64,000 nt of DNA from Lepturacanthus savala. Lineage: Eukaryota > Chordata > Actinopteri > Scombriformes > Trichiuridae. The number at the start of each line of letters is the position of its first letter. Within the stretch, counting starts at the first letter, position 1. This document shows positions 11,481-23,017 of this stretch, piece by piece. Made by a program: the position numbers and the translations under genes. The stretch is taken from contig CM060468.1 in the NCBI GenBank assembly GCA_030544235.1, forward strand, positions 6,485,758 through 6,549,757, in the 5' to 3' direction. Under the pieces are notes generated by a model that saw only the letters and a list, made by a program, of their open reading frames with translations, was not told the DNA's origin and ran no database searches.

Positions 11481-14149
11481 AATGCACACCTCAGCACATA
11501 AGGTGTAAGATAAAACGCTGCACTGTACAATACTGATAACACACCTCCGGTACAGCTTTGCTGGTTGCTTCTGATGGTAGATGTTACCTTACCTTACCTT
11601 TTGCTTGTGAAATATATTACAATACTCAGCACAATAAAGCCTTCTGTGATAGCTCATATATGCATATACGCTTGCTTGCACATGCGGCTGCATGCCCATT
11701 TTTACTCATGCGAGTATCAGCCTCAGCAATAACCCCTCACACACACGGATAATAAATAACACCATCAACAAACACCCGCAGCAGCCATCCATGACGCACC
11801 CGGTTCCCCCTGGTGTAGAGATAGTGAGTGCAGGTCCGTCACCTTGTGCTCTATTTTGAAATGAAGTGTTTAATTGCAAGCATGCAAAAAAAAAAAAAAA
11901 AACAGGTATGTGCTGCTTTTTTTTCTTTTTTGGTCCCACTCTGCCCAGTGGTCTGTGAAATAGTCTGCATTTCATGCCATTTTCCACCAATAGATGTGAA
12001 GAAAATGACACCCGTGCTTCATGTCTCGGCAACGGTGTCTTTCCCCCCGCTGAAACATAAACACCTGAAAGATTTCCACTTATTTCATGCATTTCTCACC
12101 TCCCTATTTCACTTTAACGCCCACATGGCTCAGTGGCTGTGATCATTTAAGGCTAAGGGAGCAGCGGGGTGGAGTGAGAGAGGGAGGGGGAGAGAGAGAG
12201 AGAAAGGGAGATGGAGAGCGGTGTCACATGAAAGTTGCTGAGGTGACGAACCTGATTGATTTTTAAATGAACTTGAATTTGTGGGTTTATTCCCTTTACT
12301 TAATGCTTGCTGTGTGATCCTGACTGCCTTGGATTTTGATTTGGGCGAAGTACAGTGCTGGCTGCAGGAACTGTATAAATAATGGGATGATTGGGGATTA
12401 TGGGAAAGGTGGGTAAATGGTCTTTGTGAAGGGTAAAGCAGCTAAAGACACACAGAAGAACTTAGAATCGCTCACCTTCAAGGTTTTTAAAGAACAACCG
12501 AAGAAATTGAGATTATGTCTAAAGGCCCTATTTTGAAGACACAAACACATTGCCTTCACACATGTACACTTTGGAGGTGTATCCAAGCCATGTTGCTAGT
12601 TAGAGGAGAGCATGAGGCACTAAAGAAGAGCACACAGTAAAGACGGGTTGCGTTGGGTTCCAGAATTATCCATGAACATGACATGAACTCAACCAATCAT
12701 CCCTTTAAAAGCCAGGTTGAGTGTGCACCTGCACGTTGACGCCTATAGAGAGCATTTGGCAAGTTGAAGAGATGTGTCATGAACATATAATCATGTCAGT
12801 CATCAGTCAGTTTTTGGGTCAGATTTCCAACAATTGCTCTGGTGTACATAAATCCATTGATTTAAGGGACCGCACATTATTTAGACTAAGGGGTGACCAG
12901 GAGATTTTCTGCTTCTCTGAAATAAAAAAAGCTTTTCTTCCTCCATTGCTTCCATTTTTCCGTTTATTGCTTCCATTTGTTTCCCACAACAGAAAAAAGG
13001 GCTAAAACCAATTAATAATAACCCAATATACAAGTAACCAATAATGTGATTTGGCATTACAAATCTCCAATCTCTCTCTCATGATCATCAACCATTACTA
13101 GCCTAATGGCTAACAGCTTCTGAAAAACCCCCGGTAGGGCAAAGCCTTGTTACTTATGGATCACTTCGCTTAAGCTTCCTGTGGAGGTAAGGAGCAACTG
13201 TGATCTGTGCATCAGCTCTACACAATAATACTCCTTCATGTTGTTTTTGGTTTCTTTGGTATGTTTCTTGCATGCATGTTTGTGCTGACAGGTGTCAGCC
13301 TCTTCCACTGCGCCCTTTAAATAGCACACAAGGCGCAGCATTGGTGCGTAAGAACTGCTTTTGGTCTGTTTCAGCGAACAGAGTTAACCCCTCCACCAAT
13401 TCCTACTGTGATTTCATTGCAACATGCAATCTCCGGTGCAAGTCTGGGTGCGGATGTCGTCGCTATTTACAGGAGTCATCGCTGGGTGTGAAATTGACAC
13501 TGTTTTTGCACCTTCAGAAATAAGGATAAAGAAGAAGTCTTTAAGGATACATAGTGTGAAAGGTGACACAAGAGTAACAATCATTAAATGAAATAATTTG
13601 CCTTCTTTAAGTAAAGGAGAATGACTACTAGAAAGTGGTTCTGAATCGAATCTTAACATGTTTTTTCTGTGTGTGTATGTGTGAGTATATAACATTTATT
13701 CAATGATTTCTGTATGTTGAAATAATGTCACTCAACCGTTGTGAAATTCTTTAAGTCTGATAGCATTTTATTCAAACATTTAGTGCTTATGTTGTAATAT
13801 TTCTTCATTCCAGACAATGATCCCCGACCCCAATTTTAAATTCAATAGTTGATAGGCTGTGAAAACGTTAGGAAATATGGTGAAAATGTATCAAGAGTTT
13901 AATATTCCAATCCCTGACAAAGTCTGATATGTAATTGTGTTAAAACATATTTGAGTATTGTCAATAAACCTAACTTATGACTCATGTAGAACACTAACAC
14001 TAAATCAATGTACATTTAATACACCTCTTACAATAAGGATTAGACCAGTATCTCACTGCTGGTGTATGTTACTGTAGATTGATTCAACTGTACAGCAAGC
14101 GGTCTCAACACTTGTTTTAAAAGTTCAGTTCATGTTTCTCTTTTGCCTG
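11481..14149. other. Intergenic stretch with simple repeats
   Basis: Contains three TTACC units near 11585-11599, an A17 run at 11886-11902, a GA-rich tract at 12172-12212 and otherwise unremarkable DNA. No gene or transposon is recognised. Confidence 0.4.
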
Positions 14150-14173
14150 TTTTTTTTTTTTTTTTTTTTTTTT
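14150..14173. repeat. T24 homopolymer
   Basis: An uninterrupted run of 24 T. No retroposon body was recognised on either side, so I cannot call it an antisense poly(A) tail. Confidence 0.85.
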
Positions 14174-14189
14174 GTACTACTCTGCGGCA

Positions 14190-16420
14190 AAGCAACGATG
14201 AGTAATCAGCCTTCTGTCGAAAATTCACTGAAAACATCAGTCTGTGAGTGCTGGCATTCTTTAATTTAGTGTTTCTGGATCTGCACCTTTTCAAGTGGGT
14301 GGCCACAAAATGTTGAGCATGTCTGATTTATTGTTTCAAGGACCGAGATAAAGCGAGGAGCGAGGCCTTGAAATCAATTCCGAAACTGACGGACGGGAAA
14401 TGTGGGGCCGTCAAAATAGGAATAATGTGATCTATGTTCGTCTTGGTCCAAAAAAAAAGAAAAAAAGGACTTTCGTTTGTCAGAAATGGACTCCAGACGT
14501 GTCCTTGCCAATAGATTCTGAGTTTGCTCTCAAATGCATCTTGTGTCAAATTTTGATGCATGTTGCAAACCAGCATGTTCTGTTGAAAATATGCGGCTAT
14601 GCTGAAGATGTCCTTTCTTACTGTAAGTGGATTGGCCTCCCTTGAATCCCTTTGAATAAATTATAGAGTACAGTACAAACTTGTGATTGTTAAAGCAGAC
14701 AAATAAAAGCTCATTAAACTAGTAGGCTGGGAGACAGATGGAAGTGTCCTTGTCTGGTCCTTTCTTCTAATGAGGTTGTCCCTGGGAAGCTTAGTGGCTG
14801 ATTTTTATTAAGTGGGGGTTTAGAGAAAAGAGACGGAATAAGAGACTGTGTTTGTGGTTTTATGGTCTACTTCCACAGTTGGACTTTAAAATTCCTCTAT
14901 ACCTCCAGGGAAAGAGCGGAGAATGCAATATCTATCAATCCTTATAAAAACTTACTCCTTGCCATGTAAAAAAAAAGAAAAAAAAAATCTTTGTGACAAT
15001 TTTAATGAGTTATAGCTGAATTTAATCTCTTTTCTTTGTGCTGGGATATAATAGAGTGTCTTTAAATACACAATTGCCAGAGGCATCAGAAAAAAGCTAC
15101 CTAATTGTCATTCCGAGCAATATGAGTTGCCATGGCATGCAACATTTCCATGGCAACAAACCAAGTTATCACTGCTCATGTACACGAATAATGCAGCTCC
15201 TGACTATGCTAGTGTTTGACCTTGTGATATTTTTATGAATAGCTATTCATGCGAGCTTGATAAATCCCTGTGGCTTGCAGACAACGGAACAGTTAGAACA
15301 TGTTTTGTCACCAAGTATGTAAGTGCAAAAAAAACACAAATAAATGCAAGCATGTGGCTATGGATGGATTTTTTTTTTCTTTTCTTTTCTTTTTTTTTTA
15401 TTCAATTGACACAATGTTGTGTATGAGACTTTGCTGCTCCGACGATGTTTTTTTCATTAATTTCTTTTTCCTCACCCATGTCCTGTAGCCAAGATACTCA
15501 ACTCTGCTCCGGATGTCTTTCTGCCACCAGCATGTTTTTTTTTATTAATGTAAATGCGATGGGATCATTTATGAAGACATGCCCTCGTGAATAATTTACT
15601 CCTTGGTTTGTATCCCTCAGACATAACGTGATTTTCGTGTTTGCCCTCTTTGGCTGTTATGCTCTGTTATTCTACAAATAGTCTGAAAGGTTCACCCGAG
15701 ATTGAGGTATTTTGTGCAGTGGCATTTATCCAAGTCCTGCTATTGCACTGATCAGTTAAATGAGTGAGCAGGTCAGGTCAACCACACAAACTCAAAGTAG
15801 ATCTAATACAAGCGTCTTTTTCTCTTTTTTTCCCCCTGTTCATCTGCTTCAACGCAAAGGCAACATCCAGACTGCGTGACAGGAAGAAGTAGCTCTCATT
15901 GAGGTTATCACTTATTTATTTAAATGAAGGAAAGAAGCCGCCTTTACTGTTTTACCACTAATGCCATCTGGCTAGATTATCATCAGCACAGCGATGCTCC
16001 CGGAGAGCCATTACGAGGAGATGAAGTGAGATGTGTGAAGTATGAATTGTGAAAGTCCCTCCAGTACCATATGGGGGAGGCCTAAAGGATGAGAAGAGAA
16101 AACTCATGATTGCCTCAATGGCATTAACTTTATAAACACCCATGAGCTTTTACTGAACCGTCTTCCCCCCGTACTCCTCCCTCATTTAAAAAAATATTTC
16201 TCTTGGATAAAATATCATCAAGTCTTCTTCATGGCTGCATGTCGAACATTAGCACATTTTTCCTGTATGGCGAGCCTCTGAAATTAGCTGCCACTGGGAT
16301 CTATAGTCTGCAACGGCGATCAGGCAAATGCATTCTAAGGAGATGGATGGTTTTCATTAGGTTTCACAATGAAAGAGAATGGCAACAAACTGCAGCCAGT
16401 ATTGCCAGTTGAACATAAAT
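14190..16420. other. Complex non-coding block; candidate conserved elements
   Basis: Three sub-blocks look most constrained by eye: 14330-14640, 15020-15330 and 15580-16160. They have balanced composition, little simple repeat and no transposon signature. The middle one contains paired RFX-type X-box motifs (15126-15157). T-runs at 15368-15400 and 15535-15544 separate the blocks. No coding frame is credible. The call is by analogy with enhancer-dense gene deserts and needs an alignment to confirm. Confidence 0.3.
15126..15157. promoter_or_regulatory. Paired RFX X-box-like motifs
   Basis: GTTGCCATGGCATGCAAC (15126-15143) carries GTTGCC and GCAAC half-sites in inverted orientation, close to the RFX X-box consensus (GTNRCC, short spacer, RGYAAC). 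A second CCATGGCAAC follows at 15148-15157. RFX proteins drive ciliary and neural genes in vertebrates. Binding here is an inference from motif match only. Confidence 0.35.
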
Positions 16421-18359
16421 GGATGTGTAACAAATGTCCATGTGACTGTTTCTGTGCCACATTTTCAAGGATATATATATATTTTTTTTTTCAATCAAAA
16501 CTCCATGGCCTTGGCTTGTTTTCTGTGAGGAGCATGGGAAAGAAAACAAAAATCATTGAGTACGCTATAATGCCCCGACACATGTACTGTATATCACCCA
16601 TTTTAAAAGCTCTTAAAATCTCTTAATACCCAACTTGCATGGCATGCATGCATGGAGTTACACCTATGCGGATTCCAGGTCCTAGAAGGTTAAGATTGTT
16701 TTAAGAATATCTGTACTCATGTAGTTACAAATACCCAGTGTTTTCTAAAACTGCTTAATAATAATAATGCTTAATAATTACACATTGGAGTTGTTAAATC
16801 ACATTATTTAATTTGTCAACATCAATACATTTACCTGTAATTGTTTACAAGCAGCAAACCATGTCAACACTTTCTATTCACCACACCCACCTTCCAAACT
16901 TGAACCAGGTTTTGTTCAAGAACTCAGTTCCATTGAACCCTGTTTACAGACACGTCATCAGTGGTAGTAGTAGTAAGTAATTGCATTGTAGTAATGCTCT
17001 TTTGGCAATTTAAAAGCAGTTAATTTGAACAAATTTTGAACATGAATTATGTTGGCTTGATTTTCTTTTAGTGTGGATGCTCTCTAAAAAAAGCTAATTA
17101 TAAGAAATCTTGTATTGAGAAGAATCACGTTTAGTAGATCTTGTTTCAAGATCTTTTTAACTCAAATTCAGAAAGCAGCAAATGGCAAAATAATAATTGA
17201 TGACCTAGTTTTGAGTTTGTTTGGCTAAGTACAGTGCTTGGAAAACATGCTTTACTATTTATTCCAAGGGATTTTTTCACTTTTCTGCAACCTAGGTTTA
17301 TTAATTATTATCTTACTGTACTGGCAGATAATTTGGCTTGTTTCTAGACTTTTCGAAGTGTTTATTTCTTGTATTTAGGTGGTCAATTTTTGCAGTGTCC
17401 TTAGTATGTTCCGGTCAAATTGATCCAGAACATCATTAAGATTTTAACTCTGACTGATGAGATTTTCCATCAATGGAAAATTGGAAACAGTGTTTTCACT
17501 GTAGCACTGTAGGTGCACTGTTATGGATCATCAAAAAAACAGAGGAAGAGAAAGAAGCGGCCTTTTAGCTTGGGTGATGCTACATGGTGCAGGAGAGCCT
17601 CATGAAACAGCCCAACAGAGAAAATCACGTCCAATGTTCATGGCTGAGCAAGCCTTGGTACTGTGGATGGACTCAGACTCCAATCATTTTATACATTTTT
17701 TAAAAAATTAATAACACAACACAAGAGACGTTTCAGCCCACTCACATACATCAGATGCAGCCAACCATGATCTACTGCACCTGGGACAAAGGCCGCTGAA
17801 GTAGCCGCTGTCACGGACAAAGGCAAAAGGCATTTGATTTGAACCTTTATCTTCTTATAATCACATCAAACGCTTGCTCTTTCTCCTTGGCTGTCCATTT
17901 TGCTGCTGTAAAACTGCCATTTCTCTATTGTGAGAATAATACAGGATCATCTTATCTTATCTGATGAACAACAAACACCAGAATCAAAAATAGCTGTTGT
18001 CAGTGGTTATGAAATACACAATAAAAAACATATCGAAAATAATTAGCAAACAACGTGTATCATATGTTGTGTATATTGGCCCGTGCATGCACGCACACAC
18101 ACACACATTTTATGCATATATTTGTTGTAAACCATCTGCATCTTCTTTTACATGTTCTTCACAGAAAAAAAAAGCCACAAGGTCTCAGGTTGAAAAAACA
18201 TTGTATCCTTGTGTCATTTTCCTTCAACCTGAACACCACATAACTTTGCCGGCCAGTTGCAATTTTTTTTTTTCCTTTTTTAAGTCTTTTTGGGCATTTC
18301 ACTATTTGGACCTCCCGTGATTTCAAGTTTGTAAACGTGCCAACCTGAAACCAAATGTC
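16421..18359. other. AT-rich intergenic stretch
   Basis: Nothing beyond short simple repeats: TATATATAT plus T-run at 16472-16490, GCATG repeats near 16632-16653, a short palindrome AGATCTTG/CAAGATCT at 17136-17154 and a (CA)n of about 18 bp near 18090-18108. No gene or known transposon seen. Confidence 0.4.
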
Positions 18360-18780
18360 ACCACATGTGCCAGCGCCGGGTTAAAATAGTTTGACGCTCG
18401 CTCTTTCTGCAATTTCCTTGAGATGAGCTCCGCTGACACCTCTGCCTGCTGCTGCCAGTAAAACAGAATATAATTTCAATTCCCAATACACTCGAGGTGA
18501 GCTTGCATGGATTTACTTGGCAGGATTGAGGGAAGACGCTATTTTTAAACATACCGAGCCGGTGTAATTTTATTCAGATTGGGAGGTTTTGGCCGCCGAA
18601 ATGACAAGTCCGAGCCAGCTGAGCCCGGTTTGCCCATGTCACGAACACCCCGGCGCGGCGCGGGGGGAACGCAGCTGCGGCTATTGTGCAGCCGCGGAGC
18701 CGTGGCTGTCGAGATGAAATGGCTCGAGGAGGCTTGTGTTAAAGAGCTACAAACTGGCTTTACAGGAAGGGGGAAAAAAT
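18360..18780. promoter_or_regulatory. CpG-rich block, possible regulatory element
   Basis: The core 18550-18730 is dense in CpG (for example CCCCGGCGCGGCGCGG near 18647-18662), against an AT-rich background. Frames on both strands are open here simply because GC-rich DNA has few stops. It may be an outlying part of the CpG-dense block at 19.04-19.46 kb, separated from it by T-rich low-complexity DNA. Confidence 0.35.
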
Positions 18781-18927
18781 GCATTCAAGCAAAGGAGTAT
18801 GCACACAGTCCATTCATGCCCGCTGGCGTTCTTCTACCGCTTGTGGTGTCACGCTGACAGCCAGAGGTTATTATAACTGTCTGGATGCTTGGAGCCAAGA
18901 CAAACACGCACAAATGCAAGAGGTGTT

Positions 18928-18980
18928 TTTTTTTTTTTTCAATTTTATTTTTTTTTATTTTTTATTTAGCATCACAGGAA
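18928..18980. repeat. T-rich low-complexity tract
   Basis: Successive T-runs interrupted by CAA, A and single bases. It separates the two CpG-rich blocks on either side. Confidence 0.8.
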
Positions 18981-19039
18981 AAAAGAAATGACATGCTCTT
19001 TTTCCACATTCCTCCTCCACCTCCTCCTCCTCTTCCTGG

Positions 19040-19460
19040 CTGTCTTCGAGTAGCATGAGCGGCTCCCGTCTCCCACCCCTTGCCCCGTGCCACCCGCCGA
19101 CTTTGACGTGACAGCAGTCAGTTATTCTGTCGGTCAGACACGAGTCCGTTTGCTCTCCGGTTTCGGACAGTCAGCCGGACGAGTCAATCACAACCCGAGA
19201 CAGCTCGTCTCCTGTCGGGCCGACTGTCAGTCAGAGACACAGACAGTCAGCTGCACGGCGTTCAGCAGCGACTCAGCACCGCGCCCTATCTCTCTCTGCT
19301 GCAGTTGTCAGAGAGAAGAATCGGGGCTTCCTGCAGGGAGCCTCTTTCATAAGACACTGACTCCAATATTTAACACTCAGTCAGATATTGTACCTGAATA
19401 TTTTATAATAGTGGCGGCAAAGTAGTGGAAATCGTTGTTGTCGCAGCAAAGGTGAAGAAA
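19040..19460 (+). promoter_or_regulatory. CpG-island-like block, candidate promoter or 5' exon
   Basis: I count about 22 CpGs in the roughly 230 bases from 19058 to 19290, far above the surrounding DNA. The block has repeated CAGTCAG/GACAGTC words and a CT-rich stretch ending CTGCAG near 19305. A potential splice donor, CAAAG followed by GTGAAG, lies at about 19451. No TATA box is obvious. The 112-residue frame across it (19087-19425) resembles no protein I know, so a 5' UTR or non-coding first exon is more likely than coding sequence. Direction is uncertain. Confidence 0.4.
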
Positions 19461-19494
19461 CATCCCACAGCAGCCTCGTTGTTATTTGTCACCT

Positions 19495-20252
19495 AGGGCT
19501 GCAACTGGTTTGATGGTCAATTAGTCTTGAAACAATTAGTCAATTACCATATTTTTCATAAGGGGCAACGGATTATAAGGCACATTAAGCGAAACAAAAG
19601 TCTGATAATCAAACTTTGATCAATTCATTCACAGTAAGTCTCACCATTGTTCAGTTGTAACGCATAAAATACGAAACAATACCACTCACTTTTTCAGTTC
19701 ATTCCTCTTCCACAAATCCGCTCTATTCCCATGTTCAACTGCATGAATGATAGTCTTGAGTTCGAATTCTGCTTTGTATTTATAGTGTTTTTAAATTACC
19801 AAACTGTTTCTACTGGTAATATTAATTGAAGTACATTAAACGTGCGTTAATCTACAGTTAGATTGCACTTATATTGTTTCCATAGCCACATTAATTGTAA
19901 TGCAATTGTAATAGAAGGATTTTTAGTACATACTTACAGTGAGAAAAATATGGTAGTTTTTGTAAAATGTTGTAAAATGTTAATCACTGTTTCCCAAAGC
20001 TGAAGAGGCAACTTAGAATATCTGTTTTTTTGGCCAGACCAACAGTCCACAACCCAAAGATCATCAATTTCCTACTAGAAAACTAAATAAACCAGAAAAT
20101 GATCAGCTTTGAGAAGCTGGAACCAGGGAATTTGAGCATTTTCTTCTTAAAATTATTCAAATCAACTAATCAATTTAATTCTAATTAAAATAGTTGCTGA
20201 TTAATATAATAGTTGGCAACTAATCGATTAATCAACTAATTGTTTCATTGTT
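19495..20252 (+). mobile_element. hAT-type non-autonomous element (ATCGATTAATC family)
   Basis: It starts AGGGCTGCAACTGG and ends in ACTAATCGATTAATCAACTAATTGTTTC. Internally it has CCCAAAGCTGAAGAGG, CCAACAGTCCACAACCCAAAG and GAGAAGCTGGAACCAG near 20000-20130. These blocks, in this order, mark a very common fish miniature element usually classed as hAT. The copy is old (many substitutions) and is split by a second element at 19545-19955. No transposase is encoded. A related copy in the opposite orientation is at 22.7 kb. Confidence 0.75.
19545..19955. mobile_element. Nested inverted-repeat element inside the hAT miniature element
   Basis: TACCATATTTTTC (19545-19557) and GAAAAATATGGTA (19943-19955) are perfect 13-bp terminal inverted repeats. 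Just inside the left end is GGATTATAAGGCACATTAAG, like the 'GGATTATAAGGCGCAC' start of a known fish miniature element. The outer hAT element resumes on both sides. The outermost TA at each end could be a TA target duplication, which would suggest Tc1/mariner. Superfamily unproven. Confidence 0.7.
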
Positions 20253-20417
20253 GCTTTCAGCAGACCATCAGACAATAGAGAACATAACCTATGAATTTAG
20301 CGGGTGTGGTGTTGTTATACATACGCATTTGCTCTTATTATAAGTCTAGACCATGTTTTTTTTTCCTGAGTGAAAGATTGATTGCTGCTGGTTTGTTAAA
20401 TTCATCTACACACAAAG

Positions 20418-20420
<3 letters not shown>

Positions 20421-20456
<36 letters not shown>
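20421..20456. repeat. (CA)18 microsatellite
   Basis: Eighteen uninterrupted CA units. Confidence 0.95.
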
Positions 20457-20458
<2 letters not shown>

Positions 20459-20739
20459 ATGAGAAAGAGAAAGAAGCAATCTTTTTTATTTGTGAGTGTT
20501 CTGCAGAAAAACAGAGTAAAGTCTGTTTTGCTGTTTTTGTTGATTGGAATTAGGTGATGGATGCTTCTCTGCTGTGTATGCGAATGAGAGCACGCGTGTG
20601 TGTGTATGGTTTTATTCCATCATATTTAAACTGCCAGAAAATTGTACATTCAGTTGAACAAATTATCCCACAGCCTAATGCATTAGTCTGCTACAAACAC
20701 CCACACCTACCTGTTGCATTTTCACGTTTTAAATCAGCC

Positions 20740-21280
20740 AGAGAGAAGATGGCTGACCCTGTCAGAATTATCTGTCACCGGGGGTAAAATTGATGAAGGA
20801 TCAGCACAACTTGGGGGCCCTGCTCCAAACAACAGCTGAGTTGGAGTTATGATTGTGGTGAGGTTGTTTTTATCCGCTCCTCGCCGAAAAGAGATGAGAC
20901 AAATGGGGAGAACGAAGAGAGCATCACTGAATCGCCACCTTCTTCGAGGTTAAGTCAATATGCATAATTCATTTGTGAGATTCACATGCACACTTCATTT
21001 TTTCGCCTCCAAGCAACCTTCCACCCACACACAAATGCCCAGACTCGCCACCCATATGGCCCCAATAGCTCATTTCTGACCAGAAAATTTAGTGCACATT
21101 GGCGGTGGTAATTATATTATTTTGTCCACTAAAGTGATGCAGTGATCCTGAAAACATTCTTTGCTGAATCATAAAGTAGTGACAAAAGTAAGATGGTTTG
21201 CAGTAATAATCTGCACCAATAGGCCAATTTAAGACTGCACGACCTCTAACTAATGTAGAACAAACGGAGGCGTTTACCAG
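20740..21280. other. Complex non-coding block; candidate conserved element
   Basis: Balanced, repeat-poor sequence between two microsatellites, with an octamer-related ATATGCATAATTC word near 20958-20970 and retained CpGs at 20870-20950. No transposon signature and no credible frame. Confidence 0.25.
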
Positions 21281-21284
21281 GTGG

Positions 21285-21288
<4 letters not shown>

Positions 21289-21317
<29 letters not shown>
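21289..21317. repeat. (TG)n microsatellite, 29 bp
   Basis: Uninterrupted TG units, 21289-21317. Confidence 0.95.
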
Positions 21318-21319
<2 letters not shown>

Positions 21320-22707
21320 AGGTATGTGGGTTGGGGGATTATATGTGCCTGCGAATTCTCCAAATTAATTATGGATGATGGTAATATTTTAATGCTACCC
21401 TCCCACTTCCCCACATCTCTGTCTCTCTCCCACTATCTCTGACTCACAACTCACCTCTATTAACACTCCATCCATTGTTTGGAGAATATTCAAACTGATG
21501 AGCCTCATTCTTTCTCTTTGCTAGCAATATTTATTTTTTATTTTTTCTAAAGCGGGGGAAAAATAGAGCAATAATCATAGCAACGACAACACAAAATAAC
21601 AGAATAGCCCGGTGTTGTCAAGACATCCCAAGTTTACAACTATTGAACAAGATTGGAGCCAAAGGTCATTGTCTGATGTGAAGAACTACACACATGACAT
21701 TTGATTAATATCATCTTTGCTAAAATCTTTTTTACAAACTTTAACAGCAGGGAAGCAGAGGAGATCATCCAGAAAGGACGGACATGGCTGAACAATTTCC
21801 ATGTAGAACAGCTGAAATGATAAATTAGCCCACATGGATGTTTATTGTTAACACAACATCCATTACAGACACACAAATGGCCTTAAGTAAATAACCGCGT
21901 TCATTTCAACATTCATTTTAACACCTTTCATGAATGGCTTATCAGTCTATTATTCAAATTAATAATGTTTGAATTACATCTGCTGAAAGCTTCATTCATG
22001 TATTCATCAGATGTAACGTTACTTCCTCCTGGCTTCTGTTAACAATAATTCTCATCAGTCATTGTTTGACAGTCTGGGGATGAACTGACATAGAGAGGTT
22101 GTCAAGAAGCAAGCAGCCCACACTAAAATGATATAGTGTATATACATTACCTAACCTGACTCAGCATATATTACCTTTAAATCCTTTATTTAACTTATTA
22201 CAGTTTGAACAAACCAGTTTACAACAGGGGATTAAAATAAACTCAAAAGAGAAAGATTTATATAAAAAAAAACAACTGATATTTCAATAGAAAACACACA
22301 ATCATTATTCTTTATGATATGTATCTAAAACAGAATTAGTTTTCAGTGCCGTCTTGTTCTAAAGTCCTTTAGTTGTGCAGCCATATATGTCACACAAATC
22401 TGAAAAAATACAGAGGGCACGACCTTGTCGGTAGTAAAGGCACTGAACAGAAGCAATAAACATTTGGATAAAATGGTAACCGACTCACATAACATCACAT
22501 CGTAAAAGACAATGGCTGAGTGACACTATTTTAAGACACATATCATTGAATAAAGGTTATACACATGGACACATACAAAACAGCAAAGATCCAGTCCCCT
22601 CAGAATATGATCAGAAAAATATCATGTATTACCAAGTTCCCTCCCCAGCCACACTGAAATAGTTTAACATGGCATAGGACCGAGATCCATAAAATTAAAT
22701 CATTACA
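21318..22707. other. AT-rich intergenic stretch
   Basis: No gene, repeat family or structure was recognised. The minus-strand frame at 21640-21876 resembles no protein I know. Confidence 0.4.
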
Positions 22708-23017
22708 GTAAAGCTGCACCAATTAAGTAATTGGATAATCATCAATTATTAATCAATTGACAATTATTAAGATAATGGACAATCGCTTCATCTTTCAAGA
22801 ATATTCTCTGCTCTCTCCAGTCCCACAGGACAGGAAATTGACCGTCCCTGAGTTGCTGACCGTTACACAAGACAAAACAAGACATTTTGAGGTGGTCACC
22901 TTTGGCCCTGGAAAACAGCGATCGACACGTCTCGCCTTTCCCTGACTCTCCACAAACCAAAAACTAATTGGCCAATTAGAAAAAAATGATCGGTAAATCA
23001 CTCAACAGCTGCAGTTC
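22708..23017 (-). mobile_element. Second hAT-type miniature element, opposite orientation
   Basis: It starts AAAGCTGCACCAATTAAG with ATCATCAATTATTAATCAATTG after it, contains ACAAGACAAAACAAGACATT and GAAAACAGCGATCGACACG, and ends near CAACAGCTGCAG. Read in reverse, these blocks match the family of the 19.5-kb element. The copy is short and decayed, without coding capacity. Confidence 0.7.

Noticed and set aside
18579..18857. 92-residue Arg/Gly-rich protein in the CpG-rich block
   Set aside because: Frames are open on both strands because of GC content; no conserved domain.
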